A stretch of DNA of 15,942 nucleotides from Candidatus Delongbacteria bacterium (GCA_016938535.1 JAFGUL010000078.1:1-15942); one strand, 5' to 3'; shown: positions 5,891-13,815, counted from the first letter of the stretch. The notes: generated from the sequence alone by a model not told the origin. Translations and numbers: made by a program.

Positions 5891-7369
5891 TTAATAATTC
5901 ACTCTCAAATTAAATATTCTGATGTCATAATCCTGAAAAGCAGTAACATTTTCCTTCCCGAATTTAAGACCGTAGTAGGAGTTCTCGTCAAAATTGTCTG
6001 TATATCCGGCATTGATCCCTGCGGCACCGTAAGAGATACTGTATTTACTGTCCGATCTGAATGAGAATTCCTGATAAATGCTTGCGTAGTAGATCATTAC
6101 CGTATCGGATGCCCCCGGTTCTACCAGTCTGCTTATATCTTTCGTGTATCTGTAATTTTTCATAGTCTGAACATAATATTTACTCAGTGAGGAAAGTTCT
6201 TCGAAACGCCTTCTGGACCTAAGATTGAACTTGAATTCCTTAGGCTTTTCAGAATTGTTTTTCAGTATTATATACTTTATGTAGTCTCCGCCGAAATATT
6301 TTGACATGTTATCTTCATATTTTTCATTTATTCTAAGATTTTCTCCTGTTGCGTCCGTTCTTCTTTTCAGATCATAGTATTTATATTCCGGAGAATATTT
6401 GACGCTTTTATATACAAAGTTCTCATTGAAAAGAAGGAGAGTATCTTCAACGCTGCCTGCAAAATATTCCCTCAGATTACCGGCGTCAGGATCATCTATA
6501 TCATATCCTCCGAAATAATTCGGGTATCTCACCTGTGTCAAATTGAGAAGGGTTTTAGCTATATCGGTTAATGAAACATTAGTTGTATCTGACGAAGGCT
6601 CAATTCCTTTTCTGTAAAAAAATGTCAGACATCCTGAATAAGTTTTTTCAGGTAATGTAGATATGAAAAGACAGAGAGGTTCTATTCCGAGCACCTCTTC
6701 GGTTCTTCTGACCAATTCGCCGATCATGCTATCAGTCTTCTTAAGATAATTTACATCATCTCCGTCATTACCCGAATCTGCGAAGTAAATAAACTCCGTC
6801 GCGGAATCAGTACTGATCTCTCTGTATATCGTTTCGATCATTTCTTTTTTTGATCCTGCAAGAAAACTTTTGCTGAAATATTTCTCTGTTTCTTTGAAAA
6901 GAATCGTGTCTGAAGAAAAATACTTAACAGAATATCCTGCATCCTCATAAACTTCAGCGATCGAACTGTTCCTGAGACTGTCCGCAATCATCTTCTTGTA
7001 TTTCAGATAAGGCTCTTTCCCGTCAAATATTTTGTATGGAGGTACGCATTCTATGAAACTTTTCAATGAAGTCATACGCCGGGGTGATAAATTGAATGTT
7101 TTTTCATAACATACTGATCTTTCCCTTATCGCTGCTAACCCGGGTGTGACGAGGGAATCAGACAAAGCAAAAACCGAGAACCCGCTTATGTCAAAAATCA
7201 AGATGCCTTTTTTTACCCCTGCTTTTTTTTGTTCAGCATTATGATCTTCCGAATTCATATCAAAAAACACAGGGGACTCGAATTTTCTTTCATCCAGTGT
7301 TCTCTCCTTCAGTAAGATGAAGAGAGCGGACAAAATTAATAGCGATATTAAAATGATGAAATATTTCAT
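5891..7369 (-). CDS. Membrane-anchored sulfatase-fold protein, probably inactive
   Basis: A 492-residue protein with one N-terminal membrane segment (about 3-20), so the rest is likely periplasmic. Residues 54-345 follow the sulfatase/alkaline-phosphatase layout: GILIFDISG (D60 at the first metal-ligand site), TPGLAAIRERSVCYEKTF, NLSPRRMTS in place of the CxPSR active site, a late VSLTDIAKTLLNL strand-helix, and YYDLKRRTDATGENL, matching the typical YDLxxDPxExxNL ending. L94 sits where the Cys/Ser nucleophile should be, with P96 and R98 kept. The usual DHG metal site appears as STLPEK. I infer a pseudoenzyme, perhaps a binding or scaffold protein. A beta-rich domain of about 125 residues follows. 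It starts 12 bp after the small barrel gene downstream of metK, so the three may be co-transcribed. No terminator was found after it. Confidence 0.75.
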   Translation of the reverse strand: MKYFIILISLLILSALFILLKERTLDERKFESPVFFDMNSEDHNAEQKKAGVKKGILIFDISGFSVFALSDSLVTPGLAAIRERSVCYEKTFNLSPRRMTSLKSFIECVPPYKIFDGKEPYLKYKKMIADSLRNSSIAEVYEDAGYSVKYFSSDTILFKETEKYFSKSFLAGSKKEMIETIYREISTDSATEFIYFADSGNDGDDVNYLKKTDSMIGELVRRTEEVLGIEPLCLFISTLPEKTYSGCLTFFYRKGIEPSSDTTNVSLTDIAKTLLNLTQVRYPNYFGGYDIDDPDAGNLREYFAGSVEDTLLLFNENFVYKSVKYSPEYKYYDLKRRTDATGENLRINEKYEDNMSKYFGGDYIKYIILKNNSEKPKEFKFNLRSRRRFEELSSLSKYYVQTMKNYRYTKDISRLVEPGASDTVMIYYASIYQEFSFRSDSKYSISYGAAGINAGYTDNFDENSYYGLKFGKENVTAFQDYDIRIFNLRVNY

Positions 7370-7381
7370 GTGCTTCCGCTT

Positions 7382-7924
7382 TTAAAACTGAAAAACTATC
7401 CCCACGGAATGTATCGGCGACATACTCTCATCAAGATCGAACTCAATGGGCATTCTCGCAGACATGGAATAATCGAATCCGAAACCGTTTTTAAATGTAT
7501 ATTCCGCGATAAATCTTCCAACGGCATGATTAATTCTGTACCCTTTAGACCTTCCGAGATCATCTTTCACATCATCGTTAAGAGAAAACCCGATATCACC
7601 CAGAAAAACCCATGTTCTGGATCTCTTTGTGAATCTGTATGTCAAACCCAAAGCAAATTCGGACTTCTCATAAAATGTAACTCCGGATTCTGAAGCATAC
7701 GAATTGAAAAATACACCCGTCTTCTTTGTGAAGAACCTGGAATATCCCAAATTGAATTTTTTCTCGCCTGAAGGAAAGATCGAGTGAGACATCTTCATTC
7801 TGTTGAATTTATGGTCAAAGAAAACCGACTGATCAGTTATATTTTTCTCGTCGAAAAGCAGAAATTCGTTCGATGCAAAAGCATAACAGGCCGACAATAA
7901 TATTATGAAATAAAATTTTTTCAT
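7382..7924 (-). CDS. Small outer-membrane beta-barrel protein
   Basis: A 180-residue protein with a Sec signal (KKFYFIILLSACYAFA, cleavage near 17). The rest alternates polar and hydrophobic residues in short strands separated by Asp/Asn/Gly turns (for example FFTKKTGVFFNSYASESGVTF, here split by turns) and ends in IVFQF with a terminal Phe, the usual BAM recognition signal. This length suits an 8-stranded barrel. No specific family is recognised. I take ATG at 7924; the GTG at 7930, overlapping the metK stop, is possible but would put His before a normal signal sequence. Shine-Dalgarno support is weak for either, and coupling to metK translation may serve instead. It sits 5 bp after metK and 12 bp before the sulfatase-fold gene. 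Confidence 0.7.
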   Translation of the reverse strand: MKKFYFIILLSACYAFASNEFLLFDEKNITDQSVFFDHKFNRMKMSHSIFPSGEKKFNLGYSRFFTKKTGVFFNSYASESGVTFYEKSEFALGLTYRFTKRSRTWVFLGDIGFSLNDDVKDDLGRSKGYRINHAVGRFIAEYTFKNGFGFDYSMSARMPIEFDLDESMSPIHSVGIVFQF

Positions 7925-7929
7925 ATGCA

Positions 7930-9096
7930 CTATGTGTGAAGCTTATCCACCATATCGAGTTTTTCCCAGCTAAAGCCTTCCCTTCCGAAATGCCCGTACG
8001 AGGCAGTTGCCTTGAAAACAGGTTTTCTGAGAGCAAGTTTTTTTATTATACCGGAAGGTGTCAGGTCGAAATGCTTCCGGATAAGCTTAACCAGCTCTTC
8101 TCCGGACAGTTTTCCGGTCCTGAAAGTCTCTGCCATTATAGAAACCGGTTCTGCTACACCGATCGCGTATGCCAGCTGAATTTCAAGTTTCTGCGCAAAT
8201 CCTGCCGCAACGAGATTTTTTGCTATATACCTTGCCATATAGGCCGCAGATCTGTCAACTTTTGTAGAATCCTTTCCGCTGAAAGCTCCTCCGCCGTGAC
8301 GAGCAAATCCGCCGTAAGTATCAACTATTATCTTTCTTCCGGTGAGTCCTGCATCCCCCATCGGTCCGCCTGTGACAAATCTTCCCGTAGGATTGATGTA
8401 GGTTTTGTAATTTCCCTTTACAAACTCTTCGGGGATCACCGGTTTTATTACTTTTTCTGTTATTTCTTTCTCAATTTGAAGGTGTTCTTTTTTCAGCTGA
8501 GCTGATGTCGGGTGGTCATCACCGAAAAGCGGATCATGCTGGCTTGAAACAACTACGGCATCAATTGAATGAGGCACCCAGTTCTTGTAATTGACCGTAA
8601 CCTGAGCTTTTCCGTCAGGTCTCAAGAAACTGATCTCATCTTTTTTTCTGCATTCAGACAACTGTTTTGTAAGCTTATGGGCAAGCATTATCGGAAGAGG
8701 CATGAATTCAGGCGTTTCGTCGCAGGCGAATCCGAACATCATTCCCTGGTCGCCGGCTCCGTCCCTGTCCACGCCCATCGCTATATCTCCGCTCTGCTGA
8801 TCTATAGTTGAAATGACCCCGCATGTGTTGTAGTCAAAACCCTTGTACGAATGATCATACCCTATCTCTTTTACCGTGTCCCTGACCACTCCAGGAATAT
8901 CAATATATGTTTTTGTGGTCATTTCACCGCCGACTACTACTAGTCCGGTAGTGACAAAAGTTTCAATAGCCACTCTGCTCTTAGGATCATCTTTTAGAGC
9001 TGCATCCAGGATTGAATCAGATATCTGATCTGCAATTTTATCGGGATGTCCTTCAGTTACAGATTCGCTTGAGAATAAAAAATTACCGTATTTCAT
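7930..9096 (-). CDS. metK: S-adenosylmethionine synthetase
   Basis: Makes S-adenosylmethionine from methionine and ATP in the cytoplasm, the methyl donor for nearly all methylation. At 388 residues it has the normal family length. Diagnostic motifs are all present: GHPDK (16-20, with the catalytic His), [10 protein letters not shown] (113-122), and the phosphate loop [19 protein letters not shown] (268-286). It starts at an ATG with AAGGGA 7 nt upstream and has a strong candidate promoter at 9123-9151. Two envelope genes follow closely (5 and 12 bp), an unusual pairing for metK that may only reflect read-through. No SAM riboswitch fits in the 60-bp upstream gap, so control, if any, must be by another route. 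Confidence 0.98.
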   Translation of the reverse strand: MKYGNFLFSSESVTEGHPDKIADQISDSILDAALKDDPKSRVAIETFVTTGLVVVGGEMTTKTYIDIPGVVRDTVKEIGYDHSYKGFDYNTCGVISTIDQQSGDIAMGVDRDGAGDQGMMFGFACDETPEFMPLPIMLAHKLTKQLSECRKKDEISFLRPDGKAQVTVNYKNWVPHSIDAVVVSSQHDPLFGDDHPTSAQLKKEHLQIEKEITEKVIKPVIPEEFVKGNYKTYINPTGRFVTGGPMGDAGLTGRKIIVDTYGGFARHGGGAFSGKDSTKVDRSAAYMARYIAKNLVAAGFAQKLEIQLAYAIGVAEPVSIMAETFRTGKLSGEELVKLIRKHFDLTPSGIIKKLALRKPVFKATASYGHFGREGFSWEKLDMVDKLHT

Positions 9097-9122
9097 TGTT
9101 TTTTCCCTTATAGTTTAAAATT

Positions 9123-9151
9123 ATTTTACCTTTTGCGGAACCCTGTATCAA
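9123..9151 (-). promoter_or_regulatory. Sigma70-like promoter of metK
   Basis: Minus-strand TTGATA (9146-9151) and TAAAAT (9123-9128), exactly 17 bp apart, lie about 30 bp before the metK ATG and right after the stop of the upstream barrel gene. Both hexamers match 5/6, among the best matches in the window. Confidence 0.6.
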
Positions 9152-9156
9152 TTCTT

Positions 9157-9792
9157 CTATCTGAACGAGAATCTTACCCCGATCCGAGACATTATTCCGC
9201 TCATGTCATATTCAGTCGTAATTCCATTGTCATCCTCAAAGCTTGGTTTTGAATAATGATAGGCCAGTTCCCCGAAAACTTCTGATCTCTGACCGAGATT
9301 ATACATGACACCTCCTCCAAGTCTCCAATTGAAGTCAAAGGCCAGAGTAGTTTCCTCTTTCGTTTTAACCTCGGAACCGTCATTAGAATCATAAGAATCA
9401 ATCGAAGCATAAAGCATCTCAGCACCAAGACCTCCCAAGGCGAACCACTTAAGCTGACGCCCCAGAGGGAATTTAGCTGTTACAGCCACCATCAGAGGAA
9501 AATCATAAATAGTTATTTTCCCAAGATCTTTATATTGAGTACCCACGATCGTTCCGTCGTACTGTTCAACATCTCCTATGTAATCCTTGTCGGTGAACTC
9601 CTTTTTGAACCAGTCCAGACTTAATGCGACATCAAGATTGGTATCGATCTTCATTCCGTATTCGAGACCGAGATCAAAACCTCCGTCACAGGCCTGTGGA
9701 AAGAACATTCCGGCTTTTATGGCACCCATTTTCTGCTGTCCGTAAGCTGACACCGTAGCTATGACAATTACTGCAAATAATATTTTCTTCAT
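9157..9792 (-). CDS. Outer-membrane beta-barrel protein
   Basis: A 211-residue protein. I start it at ATG 9792 because GGAGG lies 8 nt upstream and the signal peptide (KKILFAVIVIATVSAYG, cleavage before QQ) begins there; an in-frame ATG at 9816 would add eight polar residues and has no such site. The mature part opens with MGAIKAGMFFP, continues in amphipathic strands with Gly/aromatic girdles (FALGGLGAEMLYA, RLGGGVMYNLG) and ends RIGVRFSFR. This is the layout of generic small porin-like barrels (OMP_b-brl type) of 8-10 strands. Substrate or partner cannot be told. It has its own promoter at 9823-9850, and metK has a separate one after it. Confidence 0.75.
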   Translation of the reverse strand: MKKILFAVIVIATVSAYGQQKMGAIKAGMFFPQACDGGFDLGLEYGMKIDTNLDVALSLDWFKKEFTDKDYIGDVEQYDGTIVGTQYKDLGKITIYDFPLMVAVTAKFPLGRQLKWFALGGLGAEMLYASIDSYDSNDGSEVKTKEETTLAFDFNWRLGGGVMYNLGQRSEVFGELAYHYSKPSFEDDNGITTEYDMSGIMSRIGVRFSFR

Positions 9793-9822
9793 TTTTCTGC
9801 CTCCGTTTTTTAACAAATGCTA

Positions 9823-9850
9823 AATATAATACAAACCCGATAAATTTCAA
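9823..9850 (-). promoter_or_regulatory. Sigma70-like promoter of the barrel gene
   Basis: Minus-strand TTGAAA (9845-9850) and TATATT (9823-9828) are 16 bp apart. The predicted start gives a leader of about 25 nt that includes the GGAGG ribosome site before ATG 9792. The position between the folB stop and this gene supports it. Confidence 0.55.
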
Positions 9851-9884
9851 AGTAAATTAAACAGCATGTAAACTTGAATGAAAT

Positions 9885-10226
9885 CTAAAAGTTCGCTTTC
9901 GCAGACACGGAACCGGCATTTTTCAGAGCAGAAGGTTTCCTTACTTCGACTGACGCGGAAGTTATCTGGCCGTAAGATCTGACCATGTCTGCTATTTTTG
10001 AAGCAAGAGTTTCAATTAGATAAAATCTGCCGTTTTTTGCAATCTCGATCGCTCTTGTCATGATCTCTGAGTAATCTACTGCGTGTTCAAGCTTGTCTTC
10101 AGCCGCAGCCTCCGAGGCGTCATAATCGAATTCGATGTCGATAAAGATTTTCTGATCGCTGTTCCTTTCATGATGAAGTGTGCCGATGAGAGCCTGTATT
10201 TCTATGTTTTTGAGCATGATCTTCAT
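9885..10226 (-). CDS. folB: Dihydroneopterin aldolase
   Basis: Splits 7,8-dihydroneopterin to 6-hydroxymethyl-7,8-dihydropterin and glycolaldehyde in folate synthesis, in the cytoplasm. At 113 residues it is slightly shorter than the usual ~120 but complete. Family motifs: IEIQALIGTLHHERNSDQ with E20, the VDYSEI motif with Y52, LIETLASKIAD with pterin-binding E72, and VEVRKPSA with catalytic K97. The ATG overlaps the stop of the reductase gene by 4 bp (ATGA), so it is the third gene of a folE-reductase-folB operon. FolB homologues can also epimerise dihydroneopterin, which would suit a monapterin route given the neighbour. No folK or folP is present in the window. Confidence 0.93.
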   Translation of the reverse strand: MKIMLKNIEIQALIGTLHHERNSDQKIFIDIEFDYDASEAAAEDKLEHAVDYSEIMTRAIEIAKNGRFYLIETLASKIADMVRSYGQITSASVEVRKPSALKNAGSVSAKANF

Positions 10227-10969
10227 GTAATTATCCTTATTCCTTTGTCAATATTCTCTCCGCCGTCAATATTTATTATCTCGCCGGTAATATGACCGTT
10301 CTCAAGAATAAATTTTACAGTACGCGTTATATTTGAAGGCTCTCCTTTTGCGCCGAGAAGGTTACGGGCCTTTAGTTTTTCAACATATTCAGAACTTTCA
10401 TCTTCTGCAGGAATGATTATACCGGGGCATATCCCGTTCGACCTGATGTGAGGCGCAAATTCCACTGCAGCCAGCTTAGTAAGATCCGCCAGTGCTCTTT
10501 TTGAGATTATGTAAGCTGAATAGGCATTCTGATACATTGCGGTTTTGGTATCGAGAATGTTTATTATATTTCCTGACCTGCAGAATTTCGCAAACTCTTT
10601 TATGAGAAAAAATGGAGCTCTGACATTTAGTGACATAAGCTGATCAAATATTTCAGGTGTAGTGTCCCTTATCTCCAGCCTTTTAAACAGGGAAGCCGAA
10701 TTTATAAGGATATTCATGTGCGGAAATGTTGAAAATGCTACTTTGACAAGTTCATAGACAAAGTTTATGTCTGTCAGATCGCCTTTGAAGAGGGCACATT
10801 CTCTTCCCGTTTTTTTAATCTTTCTCTGGGTTTCAAATGCCTCATCTTCAGAACTGAAGTAGTGAAGTGCTATGTCGCATCCGTCACGCGCAAGTTCCAA
10901 AGCTATCTTTGCGCCGAGTCTGGTACCGCTTCCCGTTACAAGCGCGGCTCTTTTTGAGGTGTGATTCAT
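10223..10969 (-). CDS. Pteridine reductase/FolM-type short-chain dehydrogenase
   Basis: A 248-residue SDR, likely an NADPH-dependent dihydropterin (or dihydrofolate) reductase. The nucleotide-binding motif is TGSGTRLG (12-19), the TGxxxRxG form of PTR1/FolM rather than the common TGxxxGIG. HYFSS (36-40) fits NADPH preference, and NSAS (90-93) replaces NNAG. The catalytic set is D140, Y153, K157: Asp in ILDTKT takes the place of the usual Ser, the signature of PTR1 and E. coli FolM. The C-terminal GEIINIDGG is the standard SDR end. It lies between folE (4-bp gap) and folB (4-bp overlap), which strongly supports a pterin substrate. FabG-like activity is the alternative but fits the Asp poorly. 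It may make tetrahydromonapterin or stand in for dihydrofolate reductase. Confidence 0.85.
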   Translation of the reverse strand: MNHTSKRAALVTGSGTRLGAKIALELARDGCDIALHYFSSEDEAFETQRKIKKTGRECALFKGDLTDINFVYELVKVAFSTFPHMNILINSASLFKRLEIRDTTPEIFDQLMSLNVRAPFFLIKEFAKFCRSGNIINILDTKTAMYQNAYSAYIISKRALADLTKLAAVEFAPHIRSNGICPGIIIPAEDESSEYVEKLKARNLLGAKGEPSNITRTVKFILENGHITGEIINIDGGENIDKGIRIIT

Positions 10970-10973
10970 CTGT

Positions 10974-11543
10974 TCATCTCCGTATAAGGCTCAAAAATTC
11001 ACTTCTTGTCGCTGCTTCATCCCTGAAGCTTCCAAGCATCGTCGAAGTTGTCATCACAGAATTCTGCTTTTCGACACCTCTCATCATCATGCACAGATGC
11101 TGAGCTTCGATCACTACCCCTACTCCTTCCGCTCCGGTATATTTAAGTACTGCTTCGGCTATCTCTCTCGAAAGATTTTCCTGTATCTGAAGCCTTCTTG
11201 AAAATACATCGACTATTCTTGCTATCTTGGAAAGACCGAGAACTTTTCCTTTTGGAATATAAGCTACATGACATTTCCCGATGAACGGAAGCATGTGGTG
11301 CTCGCAAAGGGAATATAGCTCAATGTTCTTAACTATCACCATATCATCATTATCGGTTGAAAATACAGCTCCGTTGACTACTCTGTCAATATCCTCTCTG
11401 TAACCTTTAGTCAGGTATGAATAAGCCTTTGCGACCCTTAGAGGAGTTTTAACCAGACCCTCCCTAGATATATCCTCTCCGAGAACTTTTAAGATCTCTT
11501 CGAACAACTCCTGAAGTCTCTGTAATTTTTTTTCTTCCATCAT
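10974..11543 (-). CDS. folE: GTP cyclohydrolase I
   Basis: Converts GTP to 7,8-dihydroneopterin triphosphate, the first step of folate and tetrahydropterin synthesis; acts as a cytoplasmic decamer. I start at ATG 11543 (MMEEKK), 5 nt after GGAG; ATG 11540 is equally possible (8 nt), and an in-frame ATG at 11564 has no such site. The product is 189 residues, normal for the type I enzyme. Zinc ligands are visible: C80 and H83 in [10 protein letters not shown] and C151 in [11 protein letters not shown]. Other conserved parts are the [10 protein letters not shown] motif, [17 protein letters not shown] and the STMLGSF near the end. First gene of the pterin operon and divergent from hprK. Confidence 0.97.
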   Translation of the reverse strand: MMEEKKLQRLQELFEEILKVLGEDISREGLVKTPLRVAKAYSYLTKGYREDIDRVVNGAVFSTDNDDMVIVKNIELYSLCEHHMLPFIGKCHVAYIPKGKVLGLSKIARIVDVFSRRLQIQENLSREIAEAVLKYTGAEGVGVVIEAQHLCMMMRGVEKQNSVMTTSTMLGSFRDEAATRSEFLSLIRR

Positions 11544-11563
11544 AAAATCTCCGTCACTTATCA

Positions 11564-11574
11564 TTATCCGATAA
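11564..11574. promoter_or_regulatory. Palindrome TTATCcGATAA, possible operator
   Basis: A perfect 5-bp inverted repeat around a single central C, 21 bp upstream of the chosen folE start. It shares the core TCCGATA with a second near-palindrome at 11644-11656 in the same divergent region, so a common regulator is possible. At this size chance is not excluded. Confidence 0.3.
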
Positions 11575-11636
11575 ATATAATAAAATCTTTCCGCATAAAC
11601 TACGAAATATTTTCCTCAATAAAATTAATTATTATG

Positions 11637-11665
11637 TTGTTTTACTGTCCGATAGTGTTTAAATT
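11637..11665 (+). promoter_or_regulatory. Sigma70-like promoter of the hprK operon
   Basis: TTGTTT (11637-11642) and TAAATT (11660-11665) with a 17-bp spacer, about 32 bp before the hprK ATG. The -35 matches 4/6 and the -10 matches 4/6. A near-palindrome lies inside the spacer. Confidence 0.4.
11644..11656. promoter_or_regulatory. Near-palindrome ACTGTCcGATAGT, possible operator
   Basis: Inverted repeat around a central C with five of six pairs matching, placed between the candidate -35 and -10 of the hprK promoter, where a bound repressor would block RNA polymerase. It shares TCCGATA with the palindrome at 11564-11574, 81 bp away centre to centre. Confidence 0.3.
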
Positions 11666-11696
11666 TTACTTATGACTTAATACAGGAGCGCTTTCA

Positions 11697-12671
11697 ATGA
11701 ACAAAAGCATTTCAGTAGCACAATTTCATAAAAGCATTCAGCCCGCGATCAAACTTAAAACCCTGGTGGATAACGGTTTTTCAGAGAAAAAGATCATAAC
11801 TTCGCCGGGACTTAACAAACCCGGACTCGCTTTAAGCGGTTACTTCAAGGATTTTAATTTCAAATGTCTTCAGCTTCTGACGAATGCAGAAATAAGTTTC
11901 ATAAATGATCAGTTCGATGCTAAAAATGTAAAGGATATAAAAAAATTATGCGACCTTGATATACCTGCTTTTATAATTCAGGGACGAAAGAGAATAAATC
12001 AGGAATTCCTTGATGAATGCTCATCAAAAGAGATCCCGGTATTCAGGACAACGAAAACATTTTCAAAACTGTACTTTGAGGTATCTAACTTCCTCGATGA
12101 TTTTTTTGCTCCCTCTACTCAGATACACGGCACTCTCGTTGATGTTTACGGGACAGGACTTCTTATCATGGGAAGGAGCAGCATCGGAAAAAGCGAGATA
12201 GCTCTCGATCTGGTTGAAAGGGGGCACAGACTTGTCGCCGACGATGTTGTGACCATACAGAAGAAAAATGAAAATGTTCTAATGGGAAAGAGCGGCGGCG
12301 GATACACTCCTTTTATGGAAATAAGAGGTTTGGGAATATTGAATGTAAAGGAGATATTCGGTACAAGAGCCATGAGGATACAGAAGAGGGTCGAGCTTGT
12401 TATTCAGCTGGACGACTGGAAAAAAGAGATCGAATACGAAAGACTCGGACTTGAGGATGATAATATTAAAATACTCGGGGTGGAAATACCTAGAGTCAAG
12501 CTTCCTATCTTCCCAGGCAAGAACATTACCGTAATTGCAGAAACCATAGCTCTAAACCTCCATCTTAAAGTGTACGGATATAACGCTGCAGCTGAATTCA
12601 ACAAAATTCTTATGCACAAAATGAAAAAACAGCAGAAATTATCGCAATATCTGAATAAAGACTATGAATAA
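11697..12671 (+). CDS. hprK: HPr kinase/phosphorylase
   Basis: Phosphorylates HPr on its regulatory serine using ATP or PPi and reverses this with Pi, linking carbon status to regulation. The 324 residues match the family's ~310-330. The N-terminal domain (1-130) is the Rossmann-like part. The catalytic domain shows STQIHGTLVDVYG (H144), a P-loop GRSSIGKSE (159-167), LVADD with the catalytic Asp pair (182-183), the family signature MEIRGLGILNVKEIFG (207-222), YERLG (R249) and LPIFPGKNITVIAETIALN (269-287). The P-loop reads GRSSIGKS where most have G-S-G in the middle; the essential GKS remains. AGGAG lies 8 nt before the ATG. First gene of a tightly packed five-gene operon and directly upstream of an EIIA gene. 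No HPr gene is in the window. Confidence 0.95.
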   Translation: MNKSISVAQFHKSIQPAIKLKTLVDNGFSEKKIITSPGLNKPGLALSGYFKDFNFKCLQLLTNAEISFINDQFDAKNVKDIKKLCDLDIPAFIIQGRKRINQEFLDECSSKEIPVFRTTKTFSKLYFEVSNFLDDFFAPSTQIHGTLVDVYGTGLLIMGRSSIGKSEIALDLVERGHRLVADDVVTIQKKNENVLMGKSGGGYTPFMEIRGLGILNVKEIFGTRAMRIQKRVELVIQLDDWKKEIEYERLGLEDDNIKILGVEIPRVKLPIFPGKNITVIAETIALNLHLKVYGYNAAAEFNKILMHKMKKQQKLSQYLNKDYE

Positions 12672-13047
12672 TAAATTACTGATCGTCACGCACGGAGATC
12701 TCGGAGAGGCAATTATCGGGGTTGCCCGAAAAATAATCGGGAATGTTGATGAAGAAACTGTATTTGCTCTTTCCAACGAAGGTTTATCAACTTCCGAACT
12801 TTCAGAAAGGATCAGAGCGATTATTTCAAAATATTCCGATTCTTTCTTTATTATAGCCACGGACTTTCCCGGGGGAAGCTGCTTTATAGCCGCGAGAAAA
12901 ACATCATCATCAAATAAAAAATCGGCAACAGTATCGGGCGTTAATATTTCCATGATTCTGTCTTTTTTAACAAAAAAAGAACTTTACAGCGGGCAGAAAC
13001 TCGTTGAAATAATTAAAACAGATGGCAACAGGGCAATTCTTTCATGA
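12664..13047 (+). CDS. PTS mannose-family EIIA domain protein
   Basis: A stand-alone 127-residue EIIA of the mannose/fructose/sorbose family, cytoplasmic, which accepts phosphate from HPr on a histidine. IVTHGDLGEAI carries the phosphorylated H10. TDFPGGSC (66-73) matches the family's DLFGGSP with D67, and SGVNISMILSFL (91-102) matches GVNLPMLL. It overlaps hprK by 8 bp and the next gene by 4 bp. No EIIB, EIIC or EIID is adjacent, so it is more likely a regulatory than a transport component. Such hprK-EIIA pairs are known in proteobacteria and other diderms with incomplete PTS, where they act in signalling. What the phosphorylated EIIA contacts here cannot be seen. Confidence 0.9.
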   Translation: MNNKLLIVTHGDLGEAIIGVARKIIGNVDEETVFALSNEGLSTSELSERIRAIISKYSDSFFIIATDFPGGSCFIAARKTSSSNKKSATVSGVNISMILSFLTKKELYSGQKLVEIIKTDGNRAILS

Positions 13048-13802
13048 ATAAATTACTTACAGCGATCATCATTATCATTTTTTTATTTTCTTCTCAGGCA
13101 CAGGAGGAAAAAATCACTTATCCCTTCGAAAGCGGCGAATATCTGCATTTTAAGGTAAGTTACGGTATAATTCTGGCGGGCTATGCGACCATAGAAGTAC
13201 ACGAGAACACTGATTATGAAGGCCGGGATGTATTCATTTTCAAAACTACCGCAAAATCCCGCAGAGCATTCGACTGGGTATTCAAGGTCAGAGACTGGAC
13301 GGAATCCTATTTCGACAAGCAGCTCGGTCATACTCTGAGATTCGTAAAGCAGCTCAGGGAAGGCAGTTATCATGTTGACATTGACATTAAATATGACCAT
13401 GAGAACAAAAAAGCACATTTCTTTCGCGAAAGGAAAGGGAAAAAAGACAAAAATGCCGAAATTGAGATACCTGAGGGAGTTATGGACCCTCTTTCAAGCC
13501 TTTTTTATATCAGAACACTCGATATAAAACCCGGGGACGAAATACTGATACCTTCAACCGATAATATGAAAACCTACGATATCAAAGTAATTGTCCATAA
13601 AATTGAAACCGTAAAAGTCCCCGCGGGAAAATTCAAATGTTTTGTAGTTGAGCCTGTAATGGCTGACGGAGGTGTTTTCAAGAAGGATGGAAAAGTGACT
13701 GTTTGGCTTACCGCGGACGAGAAGAAAATGCCGGTTAAAATGGAAACAAAAGTCTATATCGGTTCTATTGAGGCTGAACTGGACTGGTATCTAAGAAAGT
13801 GA
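13044..13802 (+). CDS. DUF3108 periplasmic protein
   Basis: A 252-residue exported protein with a Sec signal (LLTAIIIIIFLFSSQAQ, cleavage near 19). The mature part has the DUF3108 pattern: FESGEYLHFKVSYGIILAGYATIEV at the start, RAFDWVFKVRDWTESYFD, then MDPLSSLFYIRTLDIKPGDE in the middle, and a late VPAGKFKCFVVEP and VTVWLTADEKKMPVKMETK. These match the family closely. Function is unproven; the fold is thought to be a beta-barrel-like lipocalin or LolA-type shape and members often sit near cell-envelope genes. The ATG overlaps the EIIA stop (ATGA) and lpxK follows after 13 bp, suggesting an outer-membrane or lipid-related task. Confidence 0.85.
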   Translation: MNKLLTAIIIIIFLFSSQAQEEKITYPFESGEYLHFKVSYGIILAGYATIEVHENTDYEGRDVFIFKTTAKSRRAFDWVFKVRDWTESYFDKQLGHTLRFVKQLREGSYHVDIDIKYDHENKKAHFFRERKGKKDKNAEIEIPEGVMDPLSSLFYIRTLDIKPGDEILIPSTDNMKTYDIKVIVHKIETVKVPAGKFKCFVVEPVMADGGVFKKDGKVTVWLTADEKKMPVKMETKVYIGSIEAELDWYLRK

Positions 13803-13815
13803 GAACAGCAATTTA

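Noticed and set aside
7936..8505. 189-residue open frame on the + strand
   Set aside because: Antisense to the highly conserved metK; no independent evidence.
9097..9156. Possible SAM riboswitch before metK
   Set aside because: Only 60 bp separate the genes and most of it is the promoter; no room or stems for a known SAM aptamer.
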